From Purpureocillium takamizusanense (lineage: Eukaryota; Ascomycota; Sordariomycetes; Hypocreales; Ophiocordycipitaceae): a DNA stretch of 64,000 nt. Below are positions 1 to 9,734 of the stretch, piece after piece. The translations under genes and the position numbers were made by a program. The stretch is taken from assembly GCF_022605165.1 (NCBI RefSeq), contig NC_063072.1, forward strand, positions 2,356,001 to 2,420,000, in the 5' to 3' direction. The notes below the pieces were generated by a model that was not told the origin of the DNA, searched no databases, and saw only the letters and a list, made by a program, of their open reading frames with translations. Each line of letters opens with the position of its first letter. Position 1 is the first letter of the stretch.

Positions 1-1196
1 AACGCGGCGCCGCCGTAGATGGGACCCATCTTTGATATGATTCTGGCCTTGTCTGCAGGGTCGTCCTGCAGGATGCACAGGGCGTCGACCCATAGATACC
101 GCAGGCCTGCCTCTTTGGTGACCGTGATTGCATCCTTGATCGTCTGAGGCAGAGAAGCAGCTAGCAGCCCATTGGGCGCCTCCAAGCTGTCTCTTGTGGC
201 GGTGGTGTACTGCGTCTGACTGCCCTTGCCCCAGACATATGACAGGCAGGCGTACCGGCATGGTGTTTTCACTTGACGGACGCGGAGCTCGTCCGTATCG
301 ATGACCCGCAGCGATGCCATGTCGACGGGCTCGAGACCCTTCTCAGAGGGCTGATGAGTGTCCACGCAGATCTGGAGCCACTGCCTCAGTCGATCCATGT
401 CGGCTCGATCCTGCTGCACGCCTCGTCCCGCCAGAGGCTGCTGCGGGTCGTCTTGGACCTTTTGCACCACGAACCTGTCGACCGTCTTCCCCAGCCCTTC
501 AACCTCAATCTCCAGCCTGAGGGCGTACCCCGGGCCCTCGTCGATGACGTTGATGTAGAACTGGCCGAGCTCAATGCCATCCTCCGTCATTCGAGATGCG
601 ATTCCGCCCTCGATGATTCGGCGGCGCAGGAGTCGACAAAAGGCACAGTTGTTGCCCTGCTCTTGCATCACTCTCCATAGGCCATGGATGACGATCTGGG
701 TGGGTAGCGAGGGCACGTTGTTGCCCGGGATTCCGCGCTGGCTGAACAGGACCCCGAAGTCGAGGTGTCGACACATGTCGCAGAGATAGCCGGGATCATC
801 CTCTTGGAGAACATCCGGGTCGGCGATGAACCATTCGTGGTCCAGCAGCGCATCGGAACTGTTAGACTCCCAGCGCTTCACAAAAGAATGATGCTTGTAC
901 TGCTTAAACTTGCGGCGTTGTTCCTTGGTAGCCTTGGCGACCACAGCGTTATCATCGCCGTCCTCATCGCCATCGCTCTTGAGACGGATGGTGAGGCGCT
1001 CCAGGTCCTGGTCTGAGAGAATGTCGACGTCGTGCTCATTCTCGCTCCGGGGCGCCTTCATCGCCGCCATGAGTCTGGCCCCTCGCTGTGCCGAGAGTTG
1101 GAATAGGTCACTGCGATATGCAGCATCCGGGGCGGCGGGTTCCTGGCTCGAGGTGCCGGCCTCGGACGAAGCTGCCAATGCCATGGCGTCGGACAT
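1..1196 (-). CDS. HET-domain (heterokaryon incompatibility) protein, 3' part missing
   Basis: One frame stays open without a stop from the ATG at 1196 to the window edge (398 codons visible). The end of the visible part carries the HET signature: RYACLSYVWG at about residue 312, a LPQTIKDAI segment, then YLWVDALCILQ at about residue 366. Upstream are two Cys pairs, YLCDMC and NCAFC (about residues 137 and 178), which often precede HET domains in fungal proteins. HET proteins act in non-self recognition and can trigger cell death after fusion of unlike hyphae; this family role is inferred, not shown. A second in-frame ATG lies four codons downstream; I chose the first. The C-terminal half lies outside the window, so other domains cannot be excluded. 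No intron is needed in the visible part. Confidence 0.88.
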   Translation of the reverse strand, partial: MSDAMALAASSEAGTSSQEPAAPDAAYRSDLFQLSAQRGARLMAAMKAPRSENEHDVDILSDQDLERLTIRLKSDGDEDGDDNAVVAKATKEQRRKFKQYKHHSFVKRWESNSSDALLDHEWFIADPDVLQEDDPGYLCDMCRHLDFGVLFSQRGIPGNNVPSLPTQIVIHGLWRVMQEQGNNCAFCRLLRRRIIEGGIASRMTEDGIELGQFYINVIDEGPGYALRLEIEVEGLGKTVDRFVVQKVQDDPQQPLAGRGVQQDRADMDRLRQWLQICVDTHQPSEKGLEPVDMASLRVIDTDELRVRQVKTPCRYACLSYVWGKGSQTQYTTATRDSLEAPNGLLAASLPQTIKDAITVTKEAGLRYLWVDALCILQDDPADKARIISKMGPIYGGAA

Positions 1197-1829
1197 TCTG
1201 CTGGTGTCTTTCTCCTGATTGATCAAGTTTGTGCTTCAGGGACAAGGGCGAGCAAGGTGGCTCAACTTCGAGTAGACTGTATTGAGCTGCGAGTGAGAGG
1301 CCGCCGGGGCAGAGACTCGCGACGCGGGTCGTGTACACGCATCTCTTTATACATTCCCAAACGATCTGTATGCCGGGCGGAGATGCATGTCAGACTGCCG
1401 CGGAGCAGCACGAAACAGGCTATGGATGGGCGGAGCGTGTCAGCATTGGGTAGCAGAGAGCGGCGATGGTTTGAACCCATGTTGATGTGACTGTTAGGCA
1501 ACCAGTTGCCTTGTGTAGGGAGTAAGTACTAATGTAGGTTGATCGGGAACTACCTATACGTACCTAGCTAAAGTTGCCCGTAACAAACCACCCCTATAAC
1601 AGGTACAGTACTAATACTAATAAGCTGCTGTACTGACCACAAATGTGCAAGGTCGGGGTGGCTCCGTGGTCCACCCCGTCCCATCAGCCCGGCCCCACGC
1701 GGCGCAGCAGCGGTGCTGCGACGTTGAGGCTCCGCGGCCTCCAGCCCAGGGCTCGATGGGGGCTTTACAGGCGCCGCCGCCGCCCACTATCTGAGCACAC
1801 CCACTGCACGCAGCGACGGCGGCAGCGCA
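1197..1829. other. Intergenic, upstream of the HET gene
   Basis: No supported gene. The stretch 1510-1620 is AT-richer and holds several GTAC/CCTA words (AACTACCTA, CGTACCTAGC) of the kind repeated in other gene-free parts of the window. It should contain the HET promoter (minus strand). The right part ends at the target-site duplication of the transposon. Confidence 0.5.
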
Positions 1830-1838
1830 TTGGTAAAT
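1830..1838. repeat. Left 9-bp target-site duplication
   Basis: The sequence TTGGTAAAT directly precedes the left terminal inverted repeat and is repeated exactly at 2711-2719 after the right one. A 9-bp duplication fits Mutator-like (MULE) insertion. Confidence 0.8.
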
Positions 1839-1894
1839 GAGTTTTGCTATTGGCAAAGGAAGAAAAGTCTAGGGGCAAAGGTGTTCCACTTTTT
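1839..1894 (+). repeat. Left terminal inverted repeat
   Basis: The 56-bp repeat begins GAGTTTTGCTATTGGCAAAG and ends in a T run. It is the reverse complement of 2655-2710 except for two bases near the tip. Confidence 0.9.
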
Positions 1895-2017
1895 TTCGGG
1901 TCCGCGCCCCACCCCCATGCCACGCCAGCCATTTTTGGTGCGCAAGCATGGGACGAGACCGGCGCGCTGTAACGCACGCCGACATCTCAATTGAACTTCA
2001 ATTAAACTACATCGTCA

Positions 2018-2330
2018 TAACGCAGCGCCCGCGCCCGCGCCCGCGCCAGCACGCCGGCAGGGCTCAATTCGCTCGAAAACGTATTTCCTCGCGATGTTAC
2101 GATATCGGAGCATTGTTATTCCGCTCCGGGCTAAGCCTGTGCCCGTGACCGCGCCCGTGACTGCGCCTGTGAGGCGCCCGCGCCCGAGCCCGTGGCCCCG
2201 TCTGCCCCTTCGCCGGCAGGGCCTAATCTACCCAAAAAACGTATTTCCGCTATTTGCTCGAGATGTCATGATATCGGGGACTCGTTTTTCCGGGCCGGGC
2301 CGGGTGCCCGCGCGTGCTTAGTGCCGTCGC
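2018..2330. repeat. Two diverged tandem copies inside the transposon
   Basis: Two blocks share the order GCGCCCGCGCCC, CGCCGGCAGGG, AACGTATTTC, GATATCGG and a TTCCG/CCGGGC tail. The matching landmarks lie about 157-160 bp apart (for example CGCCGGCAGG near 2053 and near 2210). The copies have drifted, so the duplication is older than the insertion suggested by the intact target sites. Confidence 0.65.
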
Positions 2331-2654
2331 TGCCGTAGCTCGTGATGCCGCTGGTCGGGGTCAAGCAGCCGCGCCGCCGGCTACCTCGTGATGCCTTATT
2401 CGTCATCGTCGTCGTCGTCGGCAGCAGCAGTCTTATTCGAAGGGCGTCGCGAGAGAGCTATTCGATGGCATCGTGGGCATCGTGGGCATCGTGGCCGGCT
2501 CCGTAGGTGGGTGGCTTTGAAAGGCGTTGGCCACGATGTGCGAATTGAGGCAGCTGCTACGCGCCCTATCGTGGGGTGGCCGGGCGCTAGCCCCGGCGGC
2601 GAACGGCATCCGGGTGTGGCAGGCTGCGCGGCGCGGGATTGGTTACAAAAAATT

Positions 2655-2710
2655 AAAAAGTGGAACACCTTTGCCCCTAGACTTTTCTTCCTTTGCCAAT
2701 AGCAATCCTC
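2655..2710 (-). repeat. Right terminal inverted repeat
   Basis: Reverse complement of 1839-1894 at 54 of 56 positions. The outer tip reads GAGGATTGCTATTGG on the minus strand. Confidence 0.9.
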
Positions 2711-2719
2711 TTGGTAAAT
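2711..2719. repeat. Right 9-bp target-site duplication
   Basis: TTGGTAAAT, identical to 1830-1838. Confidence 0.8.
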
Positions 2720-2965
2720 ACAGTATACAGGGGGATCGGCTTATTGTCGGCCCCCCGCCATCTTCATTCAGCTTCGCCATCAGTAGTACCACGTATAGCC
2801 CGCCTGGCACCTCCACTACTATTCGTCTCACTGTTCATCACGCCCACGGTCTGCCTCAACACCTGTGACAGACGACCACCTCCGCATAGCGACTTGCATG
2901 GGCATCGCCCATTCGATTCTTGCGCACCGAGGAAGCGGGGGGCTTGACAGCAAAGGCAGTCATCT

Positions 2966-4087
2966 ATGGCCTCGGACCTGAAGCAGGGCCGCCGGCGCGC
3001 GGCTTCGACGGCCTCACAGCGCAACGGCCGCTCATCATCATCGGTGGCGGCCAAGGCCATCATCGAGCCAAAGTCGAGCCACACCGCCGACGAGTTTCTG
3101 CGAGACTTTCTCAATCCGTCCTTTGACCCGGCCGCATATCTCAACGCGACGCTGCCGCCATTGGCCCAGAAGCCCGTCGCCGCCGCCTCCTCGGCAGGGT
3201 CTGACGCGGTGCCCCTGGCCGAGCTGTCGGCGCAGGCGCAGGCGCTGCTCTCTCAGCTCAACGCGCAGACAACGAGGCTGTCCAACACGCTGACGCAGCT
3301 GACCGACGACATCCTGAGGAGTGGCAGCAGGCTGGCGTACGAAGTGGAGCTACTGCGTGGAGAAACACTGACCCTCTCGGAGACGATGCATGAGACTCTG
3401 CACGAGGACATCAAAAAGTTTGTCCCCGGTGGCCTGCCGCAACGAGACGGCGCGTCAAAGGTGGCTAGCGGAGGAGAAGAGCAGCACACCACTACGCCGT
3501 CTGGGGACGTCGCCACCGTCAGTGGCGACGCTCAGGACCCCGAGTACATTAAGCAGCTGCAGACGCTGACGCTGGTGCGGTCACGCCTCGAGTCCGTCAT
3601 CAAGACTTTTGGCGACGCCATGGAGTTCTCCTTCCCACCGTCCGAGGTCTCGGTTAGCTCCGGCTTCCTGTCCGTGTCGGCGCCGGAGCCGGGCTCGGAG
3701 CAGCAGAGCTCCGAGGAAAAGGGGCAGCAGGTGCTCAGGGGCCTGCGCGACGAAATCTCCAACCTCCTACACCGCAGCGACGACCCCGTGCAGGGCATCG
3801 AGCGTGCGGCGACGCGCATCGAGGAGCTCAAGGAGCTGACCACGGTCTGGCGCGGCACCGCCGAGGAGAAGGGGCGCAGTAGGTTCATCGAGAGCCTCGC
3901 CAAGATGGTCGAGGACCGGCACCGCGAGCTGGTGAGGGACATGGAGCAGGCGGCGAGGCGCGAGGGCAAGGCAGCCCAGGAGACGGCCGCGGCGAAGCGG
4001 GCCGCCGGCGGAGCGGATGACTCCAAAACGCTGCCGGGCGGGTTTGGCTTGATCAGCCAGCTACAAAAGCTGAGAAGCGGACTATAA
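2966..4087 (+). CDS. Conserved oligomeric Golgi complex subunit 7-like protein
   Basis: Single-exon gene of 373 residues starting at the first ATG of the frame. After a basic, Ser-rich N-terminus (1-35) comes a DEFLRDFLNPSFDPAAYLN segment (about 40-58) of the type found at the start of COG subunits. It is followed by a long helical, coiled-coil-like stretch (about 80-140) and more charged helices to the end (SLAKMVEDRHRELVRDMEQ). COG complexes tether vesicles in retrograde traffic within the Golgi; subunit 7 belongs to the lobe B half. I see no membrane segment or signal peptide, which fits a peripheral tether. The protein is much shorter than animal COG7 but close to my expectation for filamentous fungi. 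The assignment rests on recognition of the N-terminal motif and coiled coil and is moderate; another COG subunit or an unrelated coiled-coil protein is possible. It is convergent with the protease gene. Confidence 0.6.
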   Translation: MASDLKQGRRRAASTASQRNGRSSSSVAAKAIIEPKSSHTADEFLRDFLNPSFDPAAYLNATLPPLAQKPVAAASSAGSDAVPLAELSAQAQALLSQLNAQTTRLSNTLTQLTDDILRSGSRLAYEVELLRGETLTLSETMHETLHEDIKKFVPGGLPQRDGASKVASGGEEQHTTTPSGDVATVSGDAQDPEYIKQLQTLTLVRSRLESVIKTFGDAMEFSFPPSEVSVSSGFLSVSAPEPGSEQQSSEEKGQQVLRGLRDEISNLLHRSDDPVQGIERAATRIEELKELTTVWRGTAEEKGRSRFIESLAKMVEDRHRELVRDMEQAARREGKAAQETAAAKRAAGGADDSKTLPGGFGLISQLQKLRSGL

Positions 4088-4388
4088 AAAAAGTCTACCA
4101 CATTACCGCAGCTTGCATGGAGACATGAACCTGCATACAATACGACCACAGAGACATCCTTGTGTAAGTCAAAGTGCTATAAAAGGATGTGTCGGGCCAG
4201 GCCTTCAAGGGTCGACAACGAACTGTCCCCCTGCGAAACCAACGAATCGATGATTCAATCTATCAACAGGAATTACCGTGTCTATCGAAACATGTGCCCC
4301 GGCACTTCTGGAAATGCCGTAGACGTGATTAGCGTGTCCCTCGCCAACGGATCGAGCAGGGTCAGCAATCGTTGAGTGAACGCGACCT
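4088..4388. other. Short convergent 3' intergenic
   Basis: About 300 bp between two converging stop codons (COG7-like and protease). Only 3' ends are expected here; no gene or clear structure seen. Confidence 0.5.
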
Positions 4389-5823
4389 TTAAGCTCTGCC
4401 ATACTCCTTCGTGCAAAACCGGGGCAACGGATCACACGTCGACTTGCCAATGTCGAGGCCATTGTGCGCAAGCGTATTGGGGACGTTGGCCGCCAGCCCC
4501 TTCACCGCGCCCTCTAGACCATGTTCCAAAAGGGTCTTTACCAGTTCCTTGGGGTCCTTGTACTCTCTGCGGCCAAGCTCTATGGCGGCAAGGCCGGCAA
4601 CGATGGGGGCGGCCGCCGAGGTACCGCTGGCCGTGTGTGACCGGCCCTCGGTGTGAGAGAGGGACTCAATGTTCACGCCGGGCGCGTGGAAGTAGACGTA
4701 CGGCCCGTGGCTTGAGAAGTCGGCCTTGTGCCAGCATTCATCGACGGCGCCGACGGATAAAGCGTAGGGACTGCTCCCAGGGCTGGTCTGGCGAGTGTCC
4801 TTGCCGTCATTTCCCGCGGCGCTCACCAAGAGCAGGCCATAGTTGTGGAGAATCTCAATGGCCGCGTCCATGGCCGGAGAGGTTTTTGTCGCAGTGCCTG
4901 CTCAGGTTAACAGACTAGTTCTTTGCTTGACTCAGGAGACATGGGTATAAGGGGGGGAATGGGGAGGGGGAAAGGGACATACCAAGCGATGTGCTTATGA
5001 CTGCGCGTCCGAGGAGGTTGTACTTCTTTGAGTGCTCCATGATAAACTGCATGGCCGCTACAAAGCCGGAGGCGAATGCATCGTCCACTCCCCCTACCCC
5101 TACTCCTCCTTTTTGTTCGGGCGTGACGGCAATGAGTCTAGCTTTCTTCGCAACGCCGTACGTCTTGGAACAAACAATGCCGGCGACCCAGCTACCGTGG
5201 GGGCGATTGTGATTATACTTGCCGGGGTTGTACACCTCTATGGCGCGGCCTTCGAACTCGCTGTGCCTCACGTTGATGTTGCTGTCGATGACGTACACGT
5301 AGGCGCCCTGGCCTGCGTTCTCCTCGTCGTACAAGTACTCTGGCGCGTGCGTGAGGTGATGCGGGCAGTGGTGCGAGATGGAGCTCTGGGCCCAAGTGCT
5401 CCCCTCCTGTCGACGGATGCGGCGGGGCGACAGCGGTAAGTCGACTTCGACGCGCCGAACCTGATCCGCGGGTCAACAACGGTGACACGAGGCGAGTGAT
5501 TCGCTCCGTAGGGTGAGCATGCTTACGCTGGAGGAGTTCTTGATAGCGTCGACGGCATCGGGGTGGAGCTCAGCCACATAGGCGTGGAACGAGTCCCCGA
5601 GCTCGATCCTGTCCACGATGCCCGTGTGGTTGAAGCCGCGGCGTCCGATGGTGCTGTCGTGGATACCATGCGCCCAGTCAATGTGTGAGTCCACGTCGCG
5701 GGCGCTGATGCCTTCCTTCAGCGTGATGATGTATCGGACAGAGGGATGGGGCACTTGATGTTGGTCGTCGCCGGCGACAACAAGGGCCCAGAGCAGGCAT
5801 GTGAAGCGTTGGAGGGCAACCAT
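4389..5823 (-). CDS. Secreted subtilisin-like serine protease (S8, proteinase K type)
   Basis: Three exons: 5823-5527, 5460-4983 and 4897-4389, with introns of 66 and 85 nt; 427 residues. A short hydrophobic signal peptide (MVALQRFTCLLWALVVAG) is followed by an I9-type propeptide (YIITLKEGIS to about residue 105) and then the catalytic domain. The triad is visible as D158 (YVIDSN), H187 (RPHGSWVAG) and S352 (SGTSAAAP), with the oxyanion Asn at 288 (SAAGND). Exon phases agree and the join at 5460 restores the usual VRRVE-D sequence before the mature start. Such enzymes degrade extracellular protein; in insect- or nematode-associated Hypocreales they often act on cuticle, which is only inference here. 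Unusual points are GTSAAAP in place of the common GTSMAxP, and an HGSW rather than HGTH active-site histidine context. Confidence 0.9.
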
Positions 5824-7367
5824 GATGAGTCTTGTGTTCCCTCAACGGTCCTAGAGAGAAAGTGGAGGAGGGATCAACCTGGTTTTGAACAGAACAAAAC
5901 AATGTGAAGAAACGAGCGGAAGGGGGGATGGCCTGATCGCACACCAGCCGAGTCCAGGTTGCTGTACAGCACGAGACACTCGTTATATATTTCTTCCCAT
6001 TGTGGCTCGACGCCGACGAGCAAGATATCTCGCGACTTATGGTGTGTACCGGATTTCTTTGTTGCCCCCCTGCGCCTCCACATTGCGTTGGTGTATTGAA
6101 TGGTCCTATTCAATGTTGACCCGAGCCGAACTTTACTTCGCAGACAATAGAAGAACACGCCCTCTCTGCCACATCACCTCGAGAACCCCCACGACCGCGT
6201 TCAAATTTGGAAGCCTCGCTGCCTCAGGGCGATTGCATTGCGTTGAAATATCAAATGCTCCCGTTCCATATTGACCCAAGCTGTATCGAATTTGTAGAAG
6301 AGATGGCCGCGCACTCTCCTGCCTGTCGTCTCGAAGAGGCCCGCCCCCACGGCCATGGTCAGGCTTGGGACGATGAAGGGGCCATCGAAAGTTTGGTTCA
6401 TGATTTACACCAAACAAACTTTGATCCAAAGTATACTGCATTAGTGTCAAAGATTTGATGCTGGCGATGGAAACGGCCGCGCCTCGGGCCGACATGTCAA
6501 GCAGAGAGAGTTGCACCCAATATTGCGCGTGGCGTGTTATTGCCGCCGAGAGGTGACGCGCTGGCCTTGATCTACTCCCGACGCCCGCCCTTGCGTCGGT
6601 CATCATGTGAAAGGAAAGAATATACGCAGTGCTATTCGGCGTAGAATAGCCGAGGTGCCTGATGAGTTGCCATCGAAAACATTCGCTTCTGTTAAAGGTT
6701 GAAAGACAAGTACAGTGCAGCACAGTGCCAGCCGTCCTCCCGACCGGCACACAGCATCGACGGCCTGGCACTGTGTCCGCGGCGTCCCCTTTCGGGACCA
6801 GCCGCCCGCCCGGGGCAGGCGGTGAAGCCGGGGCGCACTAACACCAGCCCAGACGCCGACGCCAACACTAACACGCGCGCGGCCCCGTCAATGGATGGAT
6901 GGCGGGCTGGCAGTACTATTCAATGCGGTACAATCGATCACACTGCGACGGGCCACCCTCTCTCTCTCTGGCTGCCGGCTGACCTTTTCCCCCTCGACTG
7001 CAACAACACCATCACAACCACCACCATAGCACCGCTCCTCCTGGTTGCGCACCGCTGCAACGTCGCCTTCTCTCTTGCCAGTACAAGCTTTGCCTCGCTT
7101 CCTCTGTCTATTTTGTTAGGCAAGCCGCCTTGTTCATTCCGCCTCCGTCTTTGTCTCGGCGCCCGCAGGGCTCAAGTTTTGCCAACCGCCGACGGGCAGC
7201 TTCGCTTCAAGCAACCGGGGCAGAATCCAAACCGGCCCTTCCGGCCCCGTGGCCCCTCGCGACAGCGGTCCCCTCCTGCGACTGCCTCCCTGCGGCTGTG
7301 ATCCGCTCGGGAGCTCTGTCTATACTTCCTTTCAAACTCCATTCGCCGTCTCCGACACCGACGCGCA
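5824..7367. other. Divergent intergenic between protease and Sds3-like gene
   Basis: About 1.5 kb serving both promoters. Several frames of 60-210 codons are open here, the longest on the minus strand at 6133-6771, but none resembles a known family and codon use looks random. The part after 6940 is pyrimidine-rich (CTCTCTCTC, CCACCACCATAG), typical of a fungal 5' leader for the Sds3-like gene. Confidence 0.5.
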
Positions 7368-9004
7368 ATGGCCGCCAGCGAAGCCGCCGTCTCCTCCGCC
7401 CTCGGCGCAAGGGCCGAACGACGCTCGCCTCCCCCGACCACCCAATCCAAGCGAGACCGCAAGCGCCAGGCCGTCTTGGAGCGGCTCGCCGCCTTGAACG
7501 ACAAATTCCAAGATGACAAGGACTCGACCTACCGCGACCAGCTGCAAAAGATCCAGTTCGAGATCAACCACATGCAAAAATTCGACCCCTACGCCAGCGA
7601 CGCTCTCGACGTCGCCGCTCGGCTTCAAGACGAATACAGCCAGAACATGGGCACGCCCATGCATGCCGAGTCTGCAAGGAGTCTCATGGACATGGCCGGC
7701 GTCCAGCTGCCCCAGTTCATGTCCGACGTCCAGGACCTGTGGGAGATTCGCGACTTTTCCCTCACGCAGGCCAAGGTGAGCCACGACGCAACCCGCACAG
7801 CGACCGATCCGTGCTAATTACATGCCTCTCTCTGCAGAACGAATACGAGCGCAAGGTCCAAGAATTCCAAAACACATTTACGTTCAAGATGGAGACGGCC
7901 AAGCGCGAACACGAGGCGCTCAACAGCACCATGCGGGACCGCCTGATCAACCAGCTCACCAACAAGAAGAACCGCCTTGTTAAGGAAAAGGAGGCCTTTG
8001 AGATTAGTGAGACCAACGCGCTGCTTCTGCATCCCTCGCAGTTCAGCCTCGCCAACCCGGGCAGCCCCGGCGGCCACCCGGGCAAGCGCACCACGCGCAA
8101 CCGCAAGGAGGCCGACGACTTCTCCGACGGCAAGAAGCGAAAGCGCAACGGCGGTGAGGACGACGGGTCTCCCGCGCCGTCGCGTCGTGCGCTCGACCCC
8201 AACAACACGACGCCCTTTTGGCAGTCGGAAAAGATGCGCAACGAGGCCAAGAAGCGCGGCGCTGATTACAGCATCGGCAGCCTCTTCACGGACAAGGAAT
8301 TGTCGATGCACTACAACACCGCCGCCCTCGCGGCCCACAAGTCCATGGTGCGCCATCGCGTGACGGGCAGCGACTCGTCGCCTGAAGATAGCGACTCAGG
8401 CGACGGCGAGCAAGCTTCTTCAGCCGCCATGGAGCGGCAGGTGTCGCACCAGACCCGGAGCACTCGCGGCAATGCCAACCAGAATTTCCTTGACGACAAG
8501 CTTCTTGGAATTGAGGGTGTCACGAGCTACGAACTCCCTGCCAATCTGGACCTCATGCACTCCCAGGTGGATCCCAAGATCCCAGTCGGCCAGCCAAGCT
8601 ACTACCTGAAGACGTCTCTCAAAGCTAGCAGCGAGAACAGCGCTATTCCACAAACGCGCGACGACGACTTCAAGGCGGATATGCAGATCATCGCGGCCCT
8701 CAAGCAGTACGACCAAAGCCGGAAGCCGGGCAGCCACTTGGACAACCCCAAGGGTCCGCGCAAGACGTTCGAGGCGGTCTCGACGCCCTATAAGTCGGGC
8801 AAGTACCTCGGCTTCGCGGCGTTGGCTCGCGACCCGGCCGACCTGGAGAACTACGCCGAGGTTCTTGAGGAGGCTGCACCGGCCACCAGCAGCCTGCGAG
8901 AGACGCTACAGCCAGCCAGCCGTCAAAGCAGCGTCGGCGGCGGCGTGGCTATGAGCCGCCAGGGAACAGCCGGCAGCGGCCGCGGTAAGCCGCGCAGATC
9001 TTGA
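7368..9004 (+). CDS. Sds3-like subunit of the Rpd3 histone deacetylase complex
   Basis: Two exons, 7368-7775 and 7838-9004, split by a 62-nt intron (GTGAGC donor, GCTAAT branch, CTGCAG acceptor); 524 residues. The N-terminal half carries the Sds3-type region: KRDRKRQAVLERLAALNDKF at about residue 27, YRDQLQKIQFEIN, then ARSLMDMAG and IRDFSLTQAK continuing over the splice into NEYERKVQEFQ. This is predicted coiled coil. A basic KKRKRN cluster (about residue 235) could be a nuclear signal. A second conserved block reads FWQSEKMRNEAKK and LFTDKELSMHYNTAALAAHK. The C-terminus is Ser/Gly-rich and disordered. Sds3 proteins hold the Sin3-Rpd3 deacetylase together and repress transcription; the specific role in this organism is inferred from family membership. 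Confidence 0.78.
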
Positions 9005-9734
9005 TTGATGGAATGAATGCACAACGGATATACCGTCGGCTATCTGGATATTTCGTTGCATTTACGGTCAGTAAGCGTGGCGTCTCGGTTGCTGTTCTTG
9101 TTGTTGGCCTGCCGAGCGGGACTGTATCCAAACGCGATTTTGGGTCTCGACGGCATGGTTCGCGTTGTATGTTCCGTTCTCGCCTGCCGTAGTGGGAGGT
9201 CATCCGTCTGTTGAGTGGTGGAGACTTGCCGTCAAACGTGCGAGGTCTTTTGCACAATTCTGGCGCGGCGGTTGGGATTTGATATGACCGCGTGGGATCT
9301 ACCCCTTTGGTCGCACCCGGCCCCTATTCTTTGGGTTCCACTGGCTCGGCAGAGCGGATCAGGTTTCATTTCGTTTGATTGTGGCCCATTCGGCTTCTGT
9401 CTTGCGTCTGACGTTGAGGATTTCGTCACGAATACAGGGGGGGTTACGCTGTGCAGTGGTGGTTTCTATGCCCGACGGTCCTTTGACCGGATGAAGCCGG
9501 CGCACTACCTACCTACCGGACATTGCGGAGTGCCGCGCACCACGGGGGACACGGGAAGCATGTGCATAGTAGCTCAATCGGTAAGGACCGGTGTCATCAA
9601 AGATCTTCCATTACTTGAACAAGGGTGCTAGCTGTGAAACCTGGACGGTGACTAATGTCCAACGCCATCCCCTCGTTCCCGCATGTTCTATCATCATGTG
9701 TATCATTCATGTCATACAAAGCGTTTTGCAGGTC
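9005..9734. other. Convergent intergenic
   Basis: 730 bp between the 3' ends of the Sds3-like and AsaB-like genes. A tRNA-like D-arm word (TAGCTCAATCGGTA near 9570) lacks a matching T-arm and acceptor stem. No gene supported. Confidence 0.5.

Larger units (their letters stand above)
1839..2710. mobile_element. Non-autonomous Mutator-like DNA transposon (872 bp)
   Basis: The element is bounded by 56-bp inverted repeats, 1839-1894 and 2655-2710, that match at 54 of 56 positions (the two mismatches are at positions 4-5 from the tip). Exact 9-bp direct repeats TTGGTAAAT flank it. The interior has no transposase-like frame; it is very GC-rich and holds two diverged copies of a unit of about 160 bp. 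Long TIRs and 9-bp target duplications fit the MULE superfamily, so this is best read as a MITE-like element mobilised in trans by a MULE transposase elsewhere. Near-identical TIRs and an intact duplication suggest a fairly recent insertion. It sits about 255 bp upstream of the COG7-like start codon, so it may affect that promoter. Confidence 0.82.

Noticed and set aside
6133..6771. 212-codon minus-strand frame in the protease/Sds3-like intergenic region
   Set aside because: No family resemblance, mixed composition, and equally long frames on the other strand; the region is expected to be promoter DNA.
9560..9650. tRNA-like sequence with TAGCTCAATCGGTA
   Set aside because: It resembles a D-arm, but there is no GGTTCGA-type T-arm, no anticodon stem and no acceptor pairing around it.
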